A stretch of DNA of 64,000 bases from Oceaniglobus ichthyenteri (GTDB lineage: Bacteria; Pseudomonadota; Alphaproteobacteria; Rhodobacterales; Rhodobacteraceae), in NCBI RefSeq assembly GCF_003057885.1, contig NZ_QAGK01000001.1, positions 1 through 64,000 of the forward strand. Direction: 5' to 3'. Below the pieces are notes generated by a model. The model saw nothing but the letters and a program-made list of their open reading frames with translations. It was not told where the DNA came from and did not search any database. Position 1 is the stretch's first letter; the number at the start of each line of letters is the position of its first letter. Of the stretch, positions 43,843 to 52,866 are shown in pieces. A program made the position numbers and the translations under genes.

Positions 43843-43869
43843 AGGCGTGCCATCATGGCGCGCCTTTTT
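43843..43869 (+). terminator. intrinsic terminator of rpsB-tsf
   Basis: GGCGTGCC (43844-43851) pairs with GGCGCGCC (43857-43864), with one wobble, around ATCAT and is followed by five T. Confidence 0.8.
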
Positions 43870-43878
43870 CGTTTCTTT

Positions 43879-44139
43879 CACAGGGCAAAACGATATTTAA
43901 ACCTGTGCCGCCCTTTGCATGGTCAGTTCATTGGCGATGTACTGACCATGCAAATTTCGGCTGCGGTATGTGGCGAACAACAAACACATCTGCAACCACC
44001 CCAGACGAACACCACCGACCGCACCCGAAACATTGGATAAACCAAAGGCGCATTCCTTGGCCGCAACTGCCGCCACTTACGGAACACGGTGAATATTGCA
44101 GGTAAGATAACGTGACGGAAGTGGGGTTTTCCTTACCTG
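43879..44139. other. structured non-coding region between tsf and luxR
   Basis: This 261-bp stretch without a credible ORF holds three inverted repeats. CACAGG (43879-43884) pairs with CCTGTG (43902-43907). TTTGCATGGTCAGT (43914-43927) pairs perfectly over 14 bases with ACTGACCATGCAAA (43941-43954). CAGGTAAG (44099-44106) pairs with CTTACCTG (44132-44139), ending next to the luxR stop. The middle part is C- and A-rich. It may encode a structured RNA on either strand or contain regulator sites; no known family is recognised. Confidence 0.5.
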
Positions 44140-44140
44140 A

Positions 44141-44905
44141 TCACGTGTTTGGTTGTGGCTCAAATACAAAAATCTGATTTTGAAACGTCGCTTTCAGAAC
44201 CGCTTGCGCAGTGGTCTCAACATCCAGCGCCTCGCGCGCAAGGCGCAGGTGTTTTTCCACCGTGGCCGGGGTCAGCCCCATGATTTCGGCTGCCTCTTGG
44301 GTGGTTTTGCCATCGCGCACCCATTCCAGCGCTTCACATTGGCGTTTGGTCAATTGCCGTGCCGGGGAAGAGTAGGGCAGGTTGATCAGTTTCAGATGCG
44401 CGACGTTGTTCATGACGATGATATCGCGGCCATGGTGTTTCCAAATCTCTTCCACCTCATCCTGAGACATGCCTTTTTGCGCTGTCAGGGCTATTGCCCC
44501 CTTGCTGCGGATTGAAGCATCGCGAAAACTGATGGAATATCCGGCCGTAACGCCGTGTTTGCGGTTGAATTCAACAACTTGGCGTTCACTTTTGGTCATG
44601 GAGTCGACGTGATCTGTCCACCAGCTCCAACTGCAGGCCCCGTTGTTTGCAAGGGCCCATTTCACCATCGGCGCATGAAGATACATGCCATCGGACATGA
44701 ACTTTTCCGCGTAATCCCCTGAATGGTTTGTCATAATCAGAAAATCTTCGCGCGCACCAAGCCCGGTTGCCGTGCGAAATCGGGTAAATCCATACAACAA
44801 CCGATCAAACCCGTAATCGGCCATTTTTTCACAGTGCAATTGCCAAACATCTTCGACCGTGGTGGCCTCAATAAGGCGTTCAAGATGGTTGATCATGGGC
44901 TTCAC
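44141..44905 (-). CDS. LuxR-family regulator with autoinducer-binding-like domain (solo)
   Basis: The 254-residue protein has an N-terminal autoinducer-binding-like domain (about residues 15-165) and a C-terminal LuxR helix-turn-helix (LTKRQCEALEWVRDGKTTQE and AAEIMGLTPATVEKHLRLAR). The conserved Asp-Pro of acyl-homoserine-lactone receptors is replaced: the segment reads MYLHAPMVKWALANNGACSW. No luxI synthase gene is present in this window. Its start overlaps the aroQ stop by four bases, so it is translated from the aroQ message. Ligand and targets are unknown. Confidence 0.88.
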   Translation of the reverse strand: MKPMINHLERLIEATTVEDVWQLHCEKMADYGFDRLLYGFTRFRTATGLGAREDFLIMTNHSGDYAEKFMSDGMYLHAPMVKWALANNGACSWSWWTDHVDSMTKSERQVVEFNRKHGVTAGYSISFRDASIRSKGAIALTAQKGMSQDEVEEIWKHHGRDIIVMNNVAHLKLINLPYSSPARQLTKRQCEALEWVRDGKTTQEAAEIMGLTPATVEKHLRLAREALDVETTAQAVLKATFQNQIFVFEPQPNT

Positions 44906-45336
44906 TCCAAGTGGCGCGCCATTGCTTCCAGCGCAAGGGTGTATCCGTGCGGGCCAAACCCGCAGATTACACCCAGGGCCACTTTGGCGATGTAGGATTG
45001 ATGGCGAAACGGTTCGCGCGCATGAACGTTGGACAGGTGCAATTCGATCGTCGGGATTTCAGCCGATGAAATCGCGTCCATCAATCCGATTGACGTGTGG
45101 GTATAGGCGCCGGCATTTAGGATCAGCCCGCCATGAACACCGCGCGCCGCATGGATCGCATCGATCATGACGCCTTCGTGGTTGGATTGCTGAAACTGCA
45201 CATCAATCCCCAAACGCGCGGCGTCAGCCTGGCACATGGTTTCGACCTCGGCCAAGGTGGTGCGCCCGTAAACTTCGGGCTGGCGCTGCCCGAGCAGATT
45301 AAGGTTTGGGCCATTCAGAATGAGAACCGACGTCAT
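44902..45336 (-). CDS. aroQ: type II 3-dehydroquinate dehydratase
   Basis: AroQ (144 residues) dehydrates 3-dehydroquinate to 3-dehydroshikimate in the shikimate pathway. Visible hallmarks are LILNGPNLNLLGQRQPEVYG at the N-terminus, with the catalytic Tyr at 23, FQQSNHEGVMIDAIH, LNAGAYTHTSIGLMDAI, and IELHLSNVHAREPFRHQSY with the conserved His. It is followed by the overlapping LuxR gene. The 186-bp upstream region contains TTAAGGTTTTATTTA (45462-45476), a degenerate CtrA-type half-site pair that I do not rely on. Confidence 0.95.
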   Translation of the reverse strand: MTSVLILNGPNLNLLGQRQPEVYGRTTLAEVETMCQADAARLGIDVQFQQSNHEGVMIDAIHAARGVHGGLILNAGAYTHTSIGLMDAISSAEIPTIELHLSNVHAREPFRHQSYIAKVALGVICGFGPHGYTLALEAMARHLE

Positions 45337-45522
45337 TTTAAGGACTCCTTTACGTTAGCTGTGGCATAAACCCGTGATGACGCAACTGTCGACCCAGATC
45401 GGACCATATGAAACAGCTGTTAGGAGAATGTGAGGTTTTCATCAACAATCCGTGCAGTCGGTTAAGGTTTTATTTACATAATACTGATTATGAGCGATAC
45501 GGATGATCCGTTCACCACCTGC

Positions 45523-46212
45523 CTATCCAAGCGCATAGCCTGCGCCGCGCACTGTGCGCACCGGATTATCGCCGCCATATTGGCACAGCACTTTGCGCAA
45601 CCGTCCGATGTGAACATCGACCGTGCGGGTATCGACATACACATCGCGGCCCCAGACCCGATCCAGAAGTTGTTCGCGGCTCCAGACCCGGCCGGGTTTT
45701 TCCATGAACATGGTCAGCAATCTGAATTCTGTCGGGCCCAGTTTCACATCGGCCCCCGCGCGCTGTACCCGGTGGGTTTCGGGATCCAACGTAATGTCCT
45801 CAAACTCCAACCGCGTGCCCACGGCTGCGGGACGGATGCGGCGCAGTTGCGCGCGCACCCGCGCCATCAGTTCGACCACCGAATATGGTTTGACCATGTA
45901 ATCATCGGCGCCGGTTTCCAAACCGCGCACCTTGTCCACCTCTTCTGATCGGGCTGATAGCATGATGATTGGCGTGGCGCGGGTTTCGGTGCGAATTTTC
46001 AGGCGACGGCACACTTCAATCCCCGATACACCGGGCAGCATCCAATCCAGAACGATAAGATCGGGCGCGTCTTCCGCGACCAGAAGCAGCGCCTCATCAC
46101 CATTCTGCGCGCTTGAAACTTCATATCCTTCGGCCGTCAGATTATAGGCCAGAACTTCGCGTTGGGCCGGCTCATCCTCAACCACCAGAACGCGGGGCGC
46201 ATCAACGGTCAT
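45523..46212 (-). CDS. phoB: phosphate response regulator PhoB
   Basis: PhoB (229 residues) activates Pho-box promoters when phosphate is scarce. The receiver has phospho-acceptor Asp56 (VLDWMLPG) and the TGADDYMVKPYS motif; the C-terminal winged helix includes LGPTEFRLLTMFMEKPGRV and RTVDVHIGRLRKVL. It is the last gene of the phoR-pst-phoU-phoB cluster, three bases after the phoU stop. Confidence 0.96.
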   Translation of the reverse strand: MTVDAPRVLVVEDEPAQREVLAYNLTAEGYEVSSAQNGDEALLLVAEDAPDLIVLDWMLPGVSGIEVCRRLKIRTETRATPIIMLSARSEEVDKVRGLETGADDYMVKPYSVVELMARVRAQLRRIRPAAVGTRLEFEDITLDPETHRVQRAGADVKLGPTEFRLLTMFMEKPGRVWSREQLLDRVWGRDVYVDTRTVDVHIGRLRKVLCQYGGDNPVRTVRGAGYALG

Positions 46213-46215
46213 CGT

Positions 46216-46929
46216 CTAGGCTCCCAGCTCGGGCGCATACGAGGTTCGATCCATTTTCTGACGCCCCTCTTCGGGAATTTCCCCGGTCACCAGATAGATC
46301 ACCTGTTCGGCAATCGACGTGACATGATCGCCCATGCGTTCAATGTTCTTGGCAATGAAATGCAGGTGCATACAGGCGGTGATGTGGCGCGGATCTTCCA
46401 TCATGTGGGTAATGAATTCACGAAACAGGGCATTATACATCTGGTCCACCTCACTGTCGCGGGCGCGCACGTCTGCGGCCAATTCAACATCTTGCTGAAC
46501 ATAGGAATCCAGCGCATCCCGCAGCATTTTTTCAACTTCGCGTGCCATCCGCCGGATGGCGGTGGATGATCCGTCAATCTGTGGAATTTCTGCCAGGATC
46601 GTCGTGCGTTTGGCCAGATTTTTGGCATAATCGCCCAACCGTTCAAGATTTCCGCTTATTTTCATCACCGACAGCACAGTGCGCAGATCCTGTCCCATGG
46701 GCGCGCGCAGGGCAATGATGCGCGCCGCCTCTTCGTTGACGCGCTCTTCCAAGGCATCAATCGCCTTGTCACCTGTGCGCACCTTGGTGGCCAATTCGAT
46801 GTCACGCTCCACCAAAGATGTGGCGCTGTCCAGAATTGCGGCTTCGACGAGGCCGCCCATTTTCATGATCATGGCGATAACGCCTTCGAGATCGCGGTCA
46901 AAGGCCGAAGCGATGTGATGGTCTTGCAT
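46216..46929 (-). CDS. phoU: phosphate signalling regulator PhoU
   Basis: PhoU (237 residues) is a helical protein with two PhoU repeats that links the Pst transporter to PhoR and restrains the regulon when phosphate is ample. Conserved stretches include HIASAFDRDLEGVIAMIMKM, KISGNLERLGDYAKNLAKR and FIAKNIERMGDHVTSIAEQV, the metal-binding E(X)RXGD motifs. AAGGAG lies seven bases before its ATG. It is placed between pstB and phoB. Confidence 0.96.
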   Translation of the reverse strand: MQDHHIASAFDRDLEGVIAMIMKMGGLVEAAILDSATSLVERDIELATKVRTGDKAIDALEERVNEEAARIIALRAPMGQDLRTVLSVMKISGNLERLGDYAKNLAKRTTILAEIPQIDGSSTAIRRMAREVEKMLRDALDSYVQQDVELAADVRARDSEVDQMYNALFREFITHMMEDPRHITACMHLHFIAKNIERMGDHVTSIAEQVIYLVTGEIPEEGRQKMDRTSYAPELGA

Positions 46930-46940
46930 GGTTCTGCTCC

Positions 46941-47735
46941 TTACCCGATCCGCCCGGTGATGTAACTTTCGGTGCGCTTGTCCTGAGGGTTGGTGAAGAC
47001 CTGGCCAGTGTCGCCAAATTCCACCAGATTGCCCAGATGAAAAAACGCCGTGCGCTGTGAAACACGGGCCGCTTGCTGCATCGAATGGGTGACAATCACG
47101 ACACAGTAATTTTGCCGCAATTCGTCGATCAATTCTTCGACCTGGGCGGTGGCAATCGGGTCAAGCGCGCTGCACGGTTCATCCATCAACAACACTTCGG
47201 GTGCCGTGGCGACAGCGCGCGCGATACACAGGCGTTGTTGTTGCCCGCCCGACAGGCCGGTGCCCGGTTGGTTCAGGCGGTCTTTGGCCTCGTCCCACAG
47301 GGCGGCCCGGCGCAAGGCGTTTTCCACGATCTCGTCAAGTTCGGTTTTATTGCGGGCCAACCCGTGGATTTTGGGGCCATAGGCCACATTATCATAGATC
47401 GATTTCGGGAATGGGTTCGGTTTTTGAAACACCATTCCGACCTTGGCGCGCAACTGCACCGGATCGACCGCTTTATCATAAATGTCTTCGCCATCTAATT
47501 TGATATCACCGCGTACCCGGCAAATGCCGATTGTGTCGTTCATCCTGTTGATACACCTTAAAAAAGTGGATTTTCCGCAGCCCGACGGCCCGATAAATGC
47601 GGTGACGGTGTTATCGGCAATATCGACGCTCACATCCTTGATCGCGTGGGTTTCGCCATAGTGAACCTGCACATCGCGCGCGGCGATCTTGGGCTGCAAA
47701 ATGGCTTCACATTCGACACTTAGATGGTCTTTCAC
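46941..47735 (-). CDS. pstB: phosphate ABC transporter ATP-binding protein
   Basis: PstB (264 residues from GTG 47735) powers high-affinity phosphate uptake. Walker A is GPSGCGKST, the Q-loop is [16 protein letters not shown], the signature is LSGGQQQR and Walker B is [14 protein letters not shown] chose GTG 47735 because GGAGAGAG lies six bases upstream and just after the pstA stop. The open frame starts at ATG 47765, but that would lie inside pstA without a ribosome-binding site. Confidence 0.94.
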   Translation of the reverse strand: MKDHLSVECEAILQPKIAARDVQVHYGETHAIKDVSVDIADNTVTAFIGPSGCGKSTFLRCINRMNDTIGICRVRGDIKLDGEDIYDKAVDPVQLRAKVGMVFQKPNPFPKSIYDNVAYGPKIHGLARNKTELDEIVENALRRAALWDEAKDRLNQPGTGLSGGQQQRLCIARAVATAPEVLLMDEPCSALDPIATAQVEELIDELRQNYCVVIVTHSMQQAARVSQRTAFFHLGNLVEFGDTGQVFTNPQDKRTESYITGRIG

Positions 47736-47748
47736 GATCTCTCTCTCC

Positions 47749-49080
47749 TTACCAGCGGCGTTCAAAGCGGCGGCGTAAAATCACGGCAACGGTGTTCATA
47801 ACGATCAAGACCACCAACAAGGCGATGATCGCCCCCGAGGCCCGTTCGACAAAGGCGGGATCGCTGCGTTGGGTCCAGTTATAGATTTGCACCGGCAACG
47901 CGCTGGCCGGGTCAAAAAAACCGTCAGGCGGGGCATCGGGAAATTCTTTGACAAACGCGACCATACCGATCAGCAGCAAGGGCGCGGTTTCGCCCAATGC
48001 CTGGGCCAGGCCGATGATTGTTCCCGTCAAAATGCCCGGTGCGGCCAACGGCAGGACCTGGTGAAACACCGCTTGCATCTTGCTGGCCCCCACGCCCAAT
48101 GCCGCATCACGGATGCTGGGCGGAACCGATTTCAGGCTGGCGCGCGTGGCAATGATGATGGTGGGCAGCGTCATCAGGGTTAACACCAAACCGCCGACAA
48201 TCGGCGCCGATTGCGGCAATCCGGCGAAGTTGATGAAAATTGCCAACCCCAGAATGCCAAACACGATCGACGGCACAGCGGCCAGGTTCGAGATATTCAC
48301 CTCGATCAGATCGGTCCATCGGTTTTTGGGTGCGAATTCTTCCAGATATATCGACGCGGCCACGCCGATGGGCAGCGCCAGGCACAACACCACGATCATC
48401 ATATAGAGCGAGCCCAGTATCGCCACGCCCAATCCCGCCGCCTCGGGGCGCTGATCGCTTGCGTCCGGTTGGGTCAGAAAACCGCGATTGAACTGAACCT
48501 TCAACACACCCGCAGCTTTCAAAGCATCGGCCAGCCGCAACTGTTCGACGCTGACATTGCTATCCAAAACAGCGGTTTGCAGGGTGACGCGGCCTTTGTA
48601 ATACCCGTCAATCCGACCATTGGCGAGAAAGCGAAAGCTTTGGGTGGTGCCGATCAGATCAGGATTGGCAATCACGAAATTGCGCAGTTTGGCTGTGGCC
48701 TCTTTGCTGATGATATCGGCGGCATCTTTGGGCGACAGACCGTCAATCACTATCCCCTGCCCGGCCATTTCCACCGCCAGCGCATTACGGATCAACGGCG
48801 CATAACCAAATGTCGTGACCTTTTTGATCGTGTCGATATCGCGGGTGCCGGATCTGTCCAACCTGTCTTCGGCCAGTTCAACATCCAGCGTCACAAAGGT
48901 CTGGCGAAACGACGAAGCGCCATCGCCGATGATCGAGCTTAGCAGCAAAATCAGCGCCACAATTCCCAGCCCAAGCGCAAGCCTGCCATAAATCCGAAAC
49001 CGTGTTTCGGCAGCGTTGCGTTTTCGGGTGCGGGTATTTTGCACCAACAGCGATGCGGCGCGCGGTTTTGTATCGCTCAT
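47749..49080 (-). CDS. pstA: phosphate ABC transporter permease PstA, with N-terminal DUF3333 region
   Basis: The 443-residue permease has a long N-terminal part of the DUF3333 type (one helix near residue 35, then a soluble region with [20 protein letters not shown]) before the permease core ([60 protein letters not shown] as the EAA loop, partly shown). E. coli PstA is about 300 residues; the longer form is usual in alphaproteobacteria. Its start overlaps the pstC stop by four bases. Confidence 0.93.
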   Translation of the reverse strand: MSDTKPRAASLLVQNTRTRKRNAAETRFRIYGRLALGLGIVALILLLSSIIGDGASSFRQTFVTLDVELAEDRLDRSGTRDIDTIKKVTTFGYAPLIRNALAVEMAGQGIVIDGLSPKDAADIISKEATAKLRNFVIANPDLIGTTQSFRFLANGRIDGYYKGRVTLQTAVLDSNVSVEQLRLADALKAAGVLKVQFNRGFLTQPDASDQRPEAAGLGVAILGSLYMMIVVLCLALPIGVAASIYLEEFAPKNRWTDLIEVNISNLAAVPSIVFGILGLAIFINFAGLPQSAPIVGGLVLTLMTLPTIIIATRASLKSVPPSIRDAALGVGASKMQAVFHQVLPLAAPGILTGTIIGLAQALGETAPLLLIGMVAFVKEFPDAPPDGFFDPASALPVQIYNWTQRSDPAFVERASGAIIALLVVLIVMNTVAVILRRRFERRW

Positions 49081-50525
49081 TCATAGTGCTCCCGATAGGT
49101 GCGCACGATGATCAGCGCGATCACATTCAGCACAAGGGTGATTGCAAACAGGGTCAGGCCCAAGGCAAAGGCCACCAGGGTTTCAGGCGCGGCAAAATCC
49201 GTGTCACCGGTCAGTTGCGACACGATTTTCACGGTTACGGTTGTCATCGCCTCAAACGGGTTCAGATCCATCCGCGCCGCCGCCCCTGCCCCCAGGACCA
49301 CAATCATGGTTTCGCCAATGGCACGCGATGCGGCCAGCAGCACCGCGCCAACAATGCCGGGCAATGCGGCGGGCAAGACAACCTGCCGTATGGTTTCCGA
49401 TTTCGTGGCGCCCAGCCCGAATGACCCGTCGCGCAATGTCTGGGGAACGGCGTTGATGATGTCGTCCGATAATGAGCTGACGAATGGTATAAGCATGATC
49501 CCCATCACCAGACCCGCCGTCATCACCGAACTGCCCGACTCGCCCCAGCCCATGGGCTGTGCGAAATAATCCCGCAGCAAAGGGCCAACCGTAACCAGCG
49601 CGAATAATCCGTAAACGATGGTGGGAATGCCGGCCAATACCTCGATCAGGGGTTTGGCGATGGCGCGGGTTTTCGCCGCGGCATATTCCGACAGATAAAT
49701 CGCCGCATACAGGCCAATCGGCACCGCCACCAACAGCGCGATTATGCTGATATAAAGTGTGCCCCAAAGCAGTGGCAAAATGCCCAGTTGTGAATTGCCC
49801 CGAAAATTCGGCGACCATGTGGTTGAGAAAAAGAAATCGGCAATCTGATACTGGCCAAAGAAATTGATCGTTTCAAACAGCATCGAAAAAACAATGCCAA
49901 CGGTGGTAAGAATCGCAATCGAGGCGGCAGCCATCAGCATTACCAACACCGCCCGCTCAACCGTGTTGCGCGCCCGAAATGCCGTGTTGGTTTGCCCCAT
50001 GGCCCAGTAAAATCCGGCAACCGCCAATGTGATCACCACAATCGTGCGCAAAACATCGCCGGTCTGGGTTTTGGCCAAATATGACTGTGCCGCGATCAAA
50101 ACCACCGGCTCCACCTCTGATCCCAGTGCCACGCCAACTGCCGCCAATGCCGCGCGAATGGTTCCGTCACCCGTGGCCAGCGCGCGCATGTCATCGCCGC
50201 TCATGGCGCCCTGTGCGATGGCGGTTTTCAACCCCTCAGCCAACCGGCGCACATCACTCATCACCAGTGTATGTTCGGCTGTGACAGCCGGCAAACCGGC
50301 GGCGACGCTGTGTTCGATGAGCATCGGCTGCATCAACATCCATGCAAAAAGAACACCGAAAGACGGTACCAAAACCGCCAGTAAAACATTCAAACCGTAA
50401 TAATTCGGCAATGAATGCAGCCGCCGGGCATCACCGCCCGCCACCGCCACAGCGCGCCGCCGCCCCATGGCATAGCCGACCGCGCCAAGGGCAAGCAGAC
50501 TTGCAAAAATCCAGATCAGCGGCAT
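49077..50525 (-). CDS. pstC: phosphate ABC transporter permease PstC, extended form
   Basis: The 482-residue permease has an N-terminal helix, a soluble region of roughly 90 residues, further helices, and the permease core (AVPIGLYAAIYLSEYA, LAGIPTIVYGLFALVTVGPL, PQTLRDGSFGLGATKSETIR as the EAA loop). E. coli PstC is about 320 residues; the extended N-terminus is common in alphaproteobacteria. A GGGGG run is its ribosome-binding site. A terminator-like hairpin separates it from pstS. Confidence 0.93.
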   Translation of the reverse strand: MPLIWIFASLLALGAVGYAMGRRRAVAVAGGDARRLHSLPNYYGLNVLLAVLVPSFGVLFAWMLMQPMLIEHSVAAGLPAVTAEHTLVMSDVRRLAEGLKTAIAQGAMSGDDMRALATGDGTIRAALAAVGVALGSEVEPVVLIAAQSYLAKTQTGDVLRTIVVITLAVAGFYWAMGQTNTAFRARNTVERAVLVMLMAAASIAILTTVGIVFSMLFETINFFGQYQIADFFFSTTWSPNFRGNSQLGILPLLWGTLYISIIALLVAVPIGLYAAIYLSEYAAAKTRAIAKPLIEVLAGIPTIVYGLFALVTVGPLLRDYFAQPMGWGESGSSVMTAGLVMGIMLIPFVSSLSDDIINAVPQTLRDGSFGLGATKSETIRQVVLPAALPGIVGAVLLAASRAIGETMIVVLGAGAAARMDLNPFEAMTTVTVKIVSQLTGDTDFAAPETLVAFALGLTLFAITLVLNVIALIIVRTYREHYE

Positions 50526-50547
50526 GAAACCCCCAGAAAATGAAAAC

Positions 50548-50573
50548 CGGGGGTGACAGCAATGCCACCCCCG
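50548..50573 (-). terminator. attenuator-like hairpin between pstS and pstC
   Basis: On the minus strand CGGGGGTG (50573-50566) pairs with CACCCCCG (50555-50548), followed by GTTTTCATTTTC. It lies in the 61-bp pstS-pstC gap. A partial terminator here would give more PstS than permease, as binding proteins usually need. Confidence 0.6.
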
Positions 50574-50586
50574 ACCGTATTTCAGA

Positions 50587-51624
50587 TTAGTTTGTGACGC
50601 CCATCATCTGTTCATCGGCAATCAGGGCCTGCGTTTTGGCCAAGGCCGGATCAGAGACCAAACCGTATTGCGCCAGCGGCCCGTCTGGGCCGGCAATCTC
50701 ATCCGCGACAAAGAATTCGGCAAATTCCTTGAGTCCGGGGATCACGCCGATATGCGCCTTTTTTATGTAAAAGAACAACGGGCGCGATACCGGATAATCA
50801 CCGGTTGAAATGGTTTGCGTGTTGGGCACCACATCGTTCATGGTGGCCACTTGCAATTTGTCGGTATTGTTTTCGTAAAATGCCAGACCAAACACACCGA
50901 TACCGTCTTTGTCGCTGTCTATGCGGGCCAGGGTTTCGGTATAATCGCCATCAATATCAACCGCGCGTCCATCGGTGCGAATGGTCATGCATTTGGCCTC
51001 GGCGGTGTCTTCGTCCATTCCGCCATCCAGCATTGCCTGTAAAAATCCGCCGTCTTCACAGCCTTGCAGGATTACCTTTTCCTCAAACACTTCGCGGGTG
51101 CCGTGTTTGGTGCCGGGAATGAAAGCCTGAATTGTCTGTGCCGGGAAATCGGGATTTACCTGATCCCAGGTCGCCAATTTGTTTTCCACCAACGCGCCAT
51201 CAATGAAATGTTCGCGCGCCAATGCCTTGTACCAATCCACCGGGGTAAAGGCAAAGCTGTTGCCGTTGATATCAGAGGCAAAAACAATTCCGTCATAACC
51301 AATGCGCACTTCGATCATTTCGCTCACGCCATTATCGGCGCAGGCCTGAATTTCCTTTGCGCGAATTTGGCGGCTGGCATTGGCGATATCGATGGTGTTT
51401 TCGCCCACGCCCTGACAAAATTTCTTAAGCCCGGCCGATGATCCGCCGGATTCAACAACCGGTGTGGGGAAATCGAAGTTTTGCCCAAATGCCTCGGCCA
51501 CAATGGCCGCATAGGGCAGAACGGTGGATGATCCGGCAATCTGTACCTGATCACGGGCGGCGGCGGCGCTGGCGGATAGGGCAGCAATGGCCAGGGCCGA
51601 GGCAGACAGTTTCATAACGGACAT
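50587..51624 (-). CDS. pstS: phosphate-binding periplasmic protein PstS
   Basis: The 345-residue protein has a signal peptide (MKLSASALAIAALSASAAAA region) and the PBP-like fold of PstS (VQIAGSSTVLPYAAIVAEAF, VESGGSSAGLKKFCQG, IGYDGIVFASDI and TGDYPVSRPLFFYIK). It delivers phosphate to PstCAB. AGGAG lies six bases before ATG 51624. A Pho box lies 69-88 bases upstream of the start, so the operon should be PhoB-activated from here. Confidence 0.95.
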   Translation of the reverse strand: MSVMKLSASALAIAALSASAAAARDQVQIAGSSTVLPYAAIVAEAFGQNFDFPTPVVESGGSSAGLKKFCQGVGENTIDIANASRQIRAKEIQACADNGVSEMIEVRIGYDGIVFASDINGNSFAFTPVDWYKALAREHFIDGALVENKLATWDQVNPDFPAQTIQAFIPGTKHGTREVFEEKVILQGCEDGGFLQAMLDGGMDEDTAEAKCMTIRTDGRAVDIDGDYTETLARIDSDKDGIGVFGLAFYENNTDKLQVATMNDVVPNTQTISTGDYPVSRPLFFYIKKAHIGVIPGLKEFAEFFVADEIAGPDGPLAQYGLVSDPALAKTQALIADEQMMGVTN

Positions 51625-51692
51625 GGAAGACTCCTGTGGGTGTTTCGATGGCCGCAGACCTAAGCGTGCGATGCTGCCCTTTTGTGAAGGTT

Positions 51693-51712
51693 GTGTAACA
51701 GGAACATGACAA
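51693..51712 (-). promoter_or_regulatory. Pho box upstream of pstS
   Basis: The minus strand reads TTGTCATGTTCCTGTTACAC, two TGTCA/TGTTA half-sites in direct repeat spaced by 11 bases, close to the PhoB consensus CTGTCAT-N4-CTGTCAT. It lies 69-88 bases upstream of pstS, next to the end of phoR, giving pstS its own regulated promoter inside the cluster. Confidence 0.7.
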
Positions 51713-51720
51713 TCGGCAGA

Positions 51721-52767
51721 TTAATCGCCGTTCACCGGCAAAAGCACCGAAAATGTGCTGCCTTCTCCCGGTTCGGATTCAATGCGCAGCCGCCCGCGAT
51801 GGCGGTTAAGTATGTGTTTCACAATCGCCAGCCCCAAACCGGTGCCGCCCATTTCGCGCGCGCGGTGGCTGTCAACGCGATAGAACCGTTCGGTCAGCCG
51901 GGGTATGTGCAGCGGATTGATACCTATGCCCTGATCAATCACGTCGATCTTGACTGCCGCACTGCGCAGCGATGGATCCCGCGCAATCGGCCCGGCCCGC
52001 ACCACGACCGATTTGCCGTCACCGCCATATTTCACGGCGTTTTCAATCAGGTTCTGAAACACCTGTCGCAACTGATCGCCGTCGCCCACCACAATGGGCA
52101 GGTCTGCGGCTCCCTCAACGGTCACGCTGACGCCACGCTGCTCGGCCAAGGGCGTCAGCGACACAATAGCAGAGTTCAGCACGTCAGACAGGCTGATCCG
52201 GGCCTTGGGGCGCATCCTTTCTTCGCTTTCAACACGGGACAACGACAGCAGATCCTGCACCAACCGGTTCATCCGCGTTGCTTCGTGCGCCATGATCCCC
52301 AAAAACCGTTCGCGCGCGTCTGCGTCATCCTTTGCCGCACCGCGCAAGGTTTCGATGAACCCGTTCAGCGCGGTCAACGGCGTGCGCAACTCGTGGCTGA
52401 CATTGGCGACAAAATCGCGGCGCATCTCGTCGGCCTCCTGGGCGGCGGTTCTGTCTTCAAAGCTGATCAAGACACCGGGCTGTCCCGCGGCCATCAGGGG
52501 CGCGGCACTGGCCATCCACACTGTTTCTGCGGGCCCTTGCGTGCCCAGATATCTGGCACGCGTCGCCCCATTGCCCCGCTGCACCGTTTCAATCGCATCA
52601 ATGATCAAAGGCTGGCGCAAGATCGCAGCATAATGCCGCCCCACCGCCCCGGCACCAAATAAACCCAATGCTTCGGGGTTGCACAGGGCAATGCGATCAT
52701 CATGATCCACAAATACCGCAGGCAGGTGCAGCGCATTCAGAACCTGGGAAATGGCGTTGATATCCAT
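51721..52767 (-). CDS. phoR: phosphate sensor histidine kinase PhoR, without membrane helices
   Basis: The 348-residue kinase has a PAS-like N-terminal domain (NALHLPAVFVDHDDRIALCN), an H-box FVANVSHELRTPLTALNGF with His125, an N-box NLIENAVKYGG, and DQGIGINPLHIPRLTERFYR and GGTGLGLAIVKHIL. Unlike E. coli PhoR there is no hydrophobic segment at the N-terminus, so it appears soluble or held at the membrane through partners such as PhoU and Pst. It is first in the phoR-pstSCAB-phoU-phoB cluster. Confidence 0.93.
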   Translation of the reverse strand: MDINAISQVLNALHLPAVFVDHDDRIALCNPEALGLFGAGAVGRHYAAILRQPLIIDAIETVQRGNGATRARYLGTQGPAETVWMASAAPLMAAGQPGVLISFEDRTAAQEADEMRRDFVANVSHELRTPLTALNGFIETLRGAAKDDADARERFLGIMAHEATRMNRLVQDLLSLSRVESEERMRPKARISLSDVLNSAIVSLTPLAEQRGVSVTVEGAADLPIVVGDGDQLRQVFQNLIENAVKYGGDGKSVVVRAGPIARDPSLRSAAVKIDVIDQGIGINPLHIPRLTERFYRVDSHRAREMGGTGLGLAIVKHILNRHRGRLRIESEPGEGSTFSVLLPVNGD

Positions 52768-52866
52768 GGGCTGTATTCCATTCAGGAAAATAATATTGGT
52801 AATTTGTCACAGCGTCCCTAAGTAATAGAGAACCAGTGTTCATTTCATTGTCTCCAAAACAATGAT

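Noticed and set aside
45462-45476. Possible CtrA box upstream of aroQ
   Set aside because: Only one half-site matches fully. AT-rich sequence here makes chance matches likely.
52801-52830. Possible Pho box upstream of phoR
   Set aside because: A single TTGTCACAG half-site is present without the second repeat at 11-base spacing.
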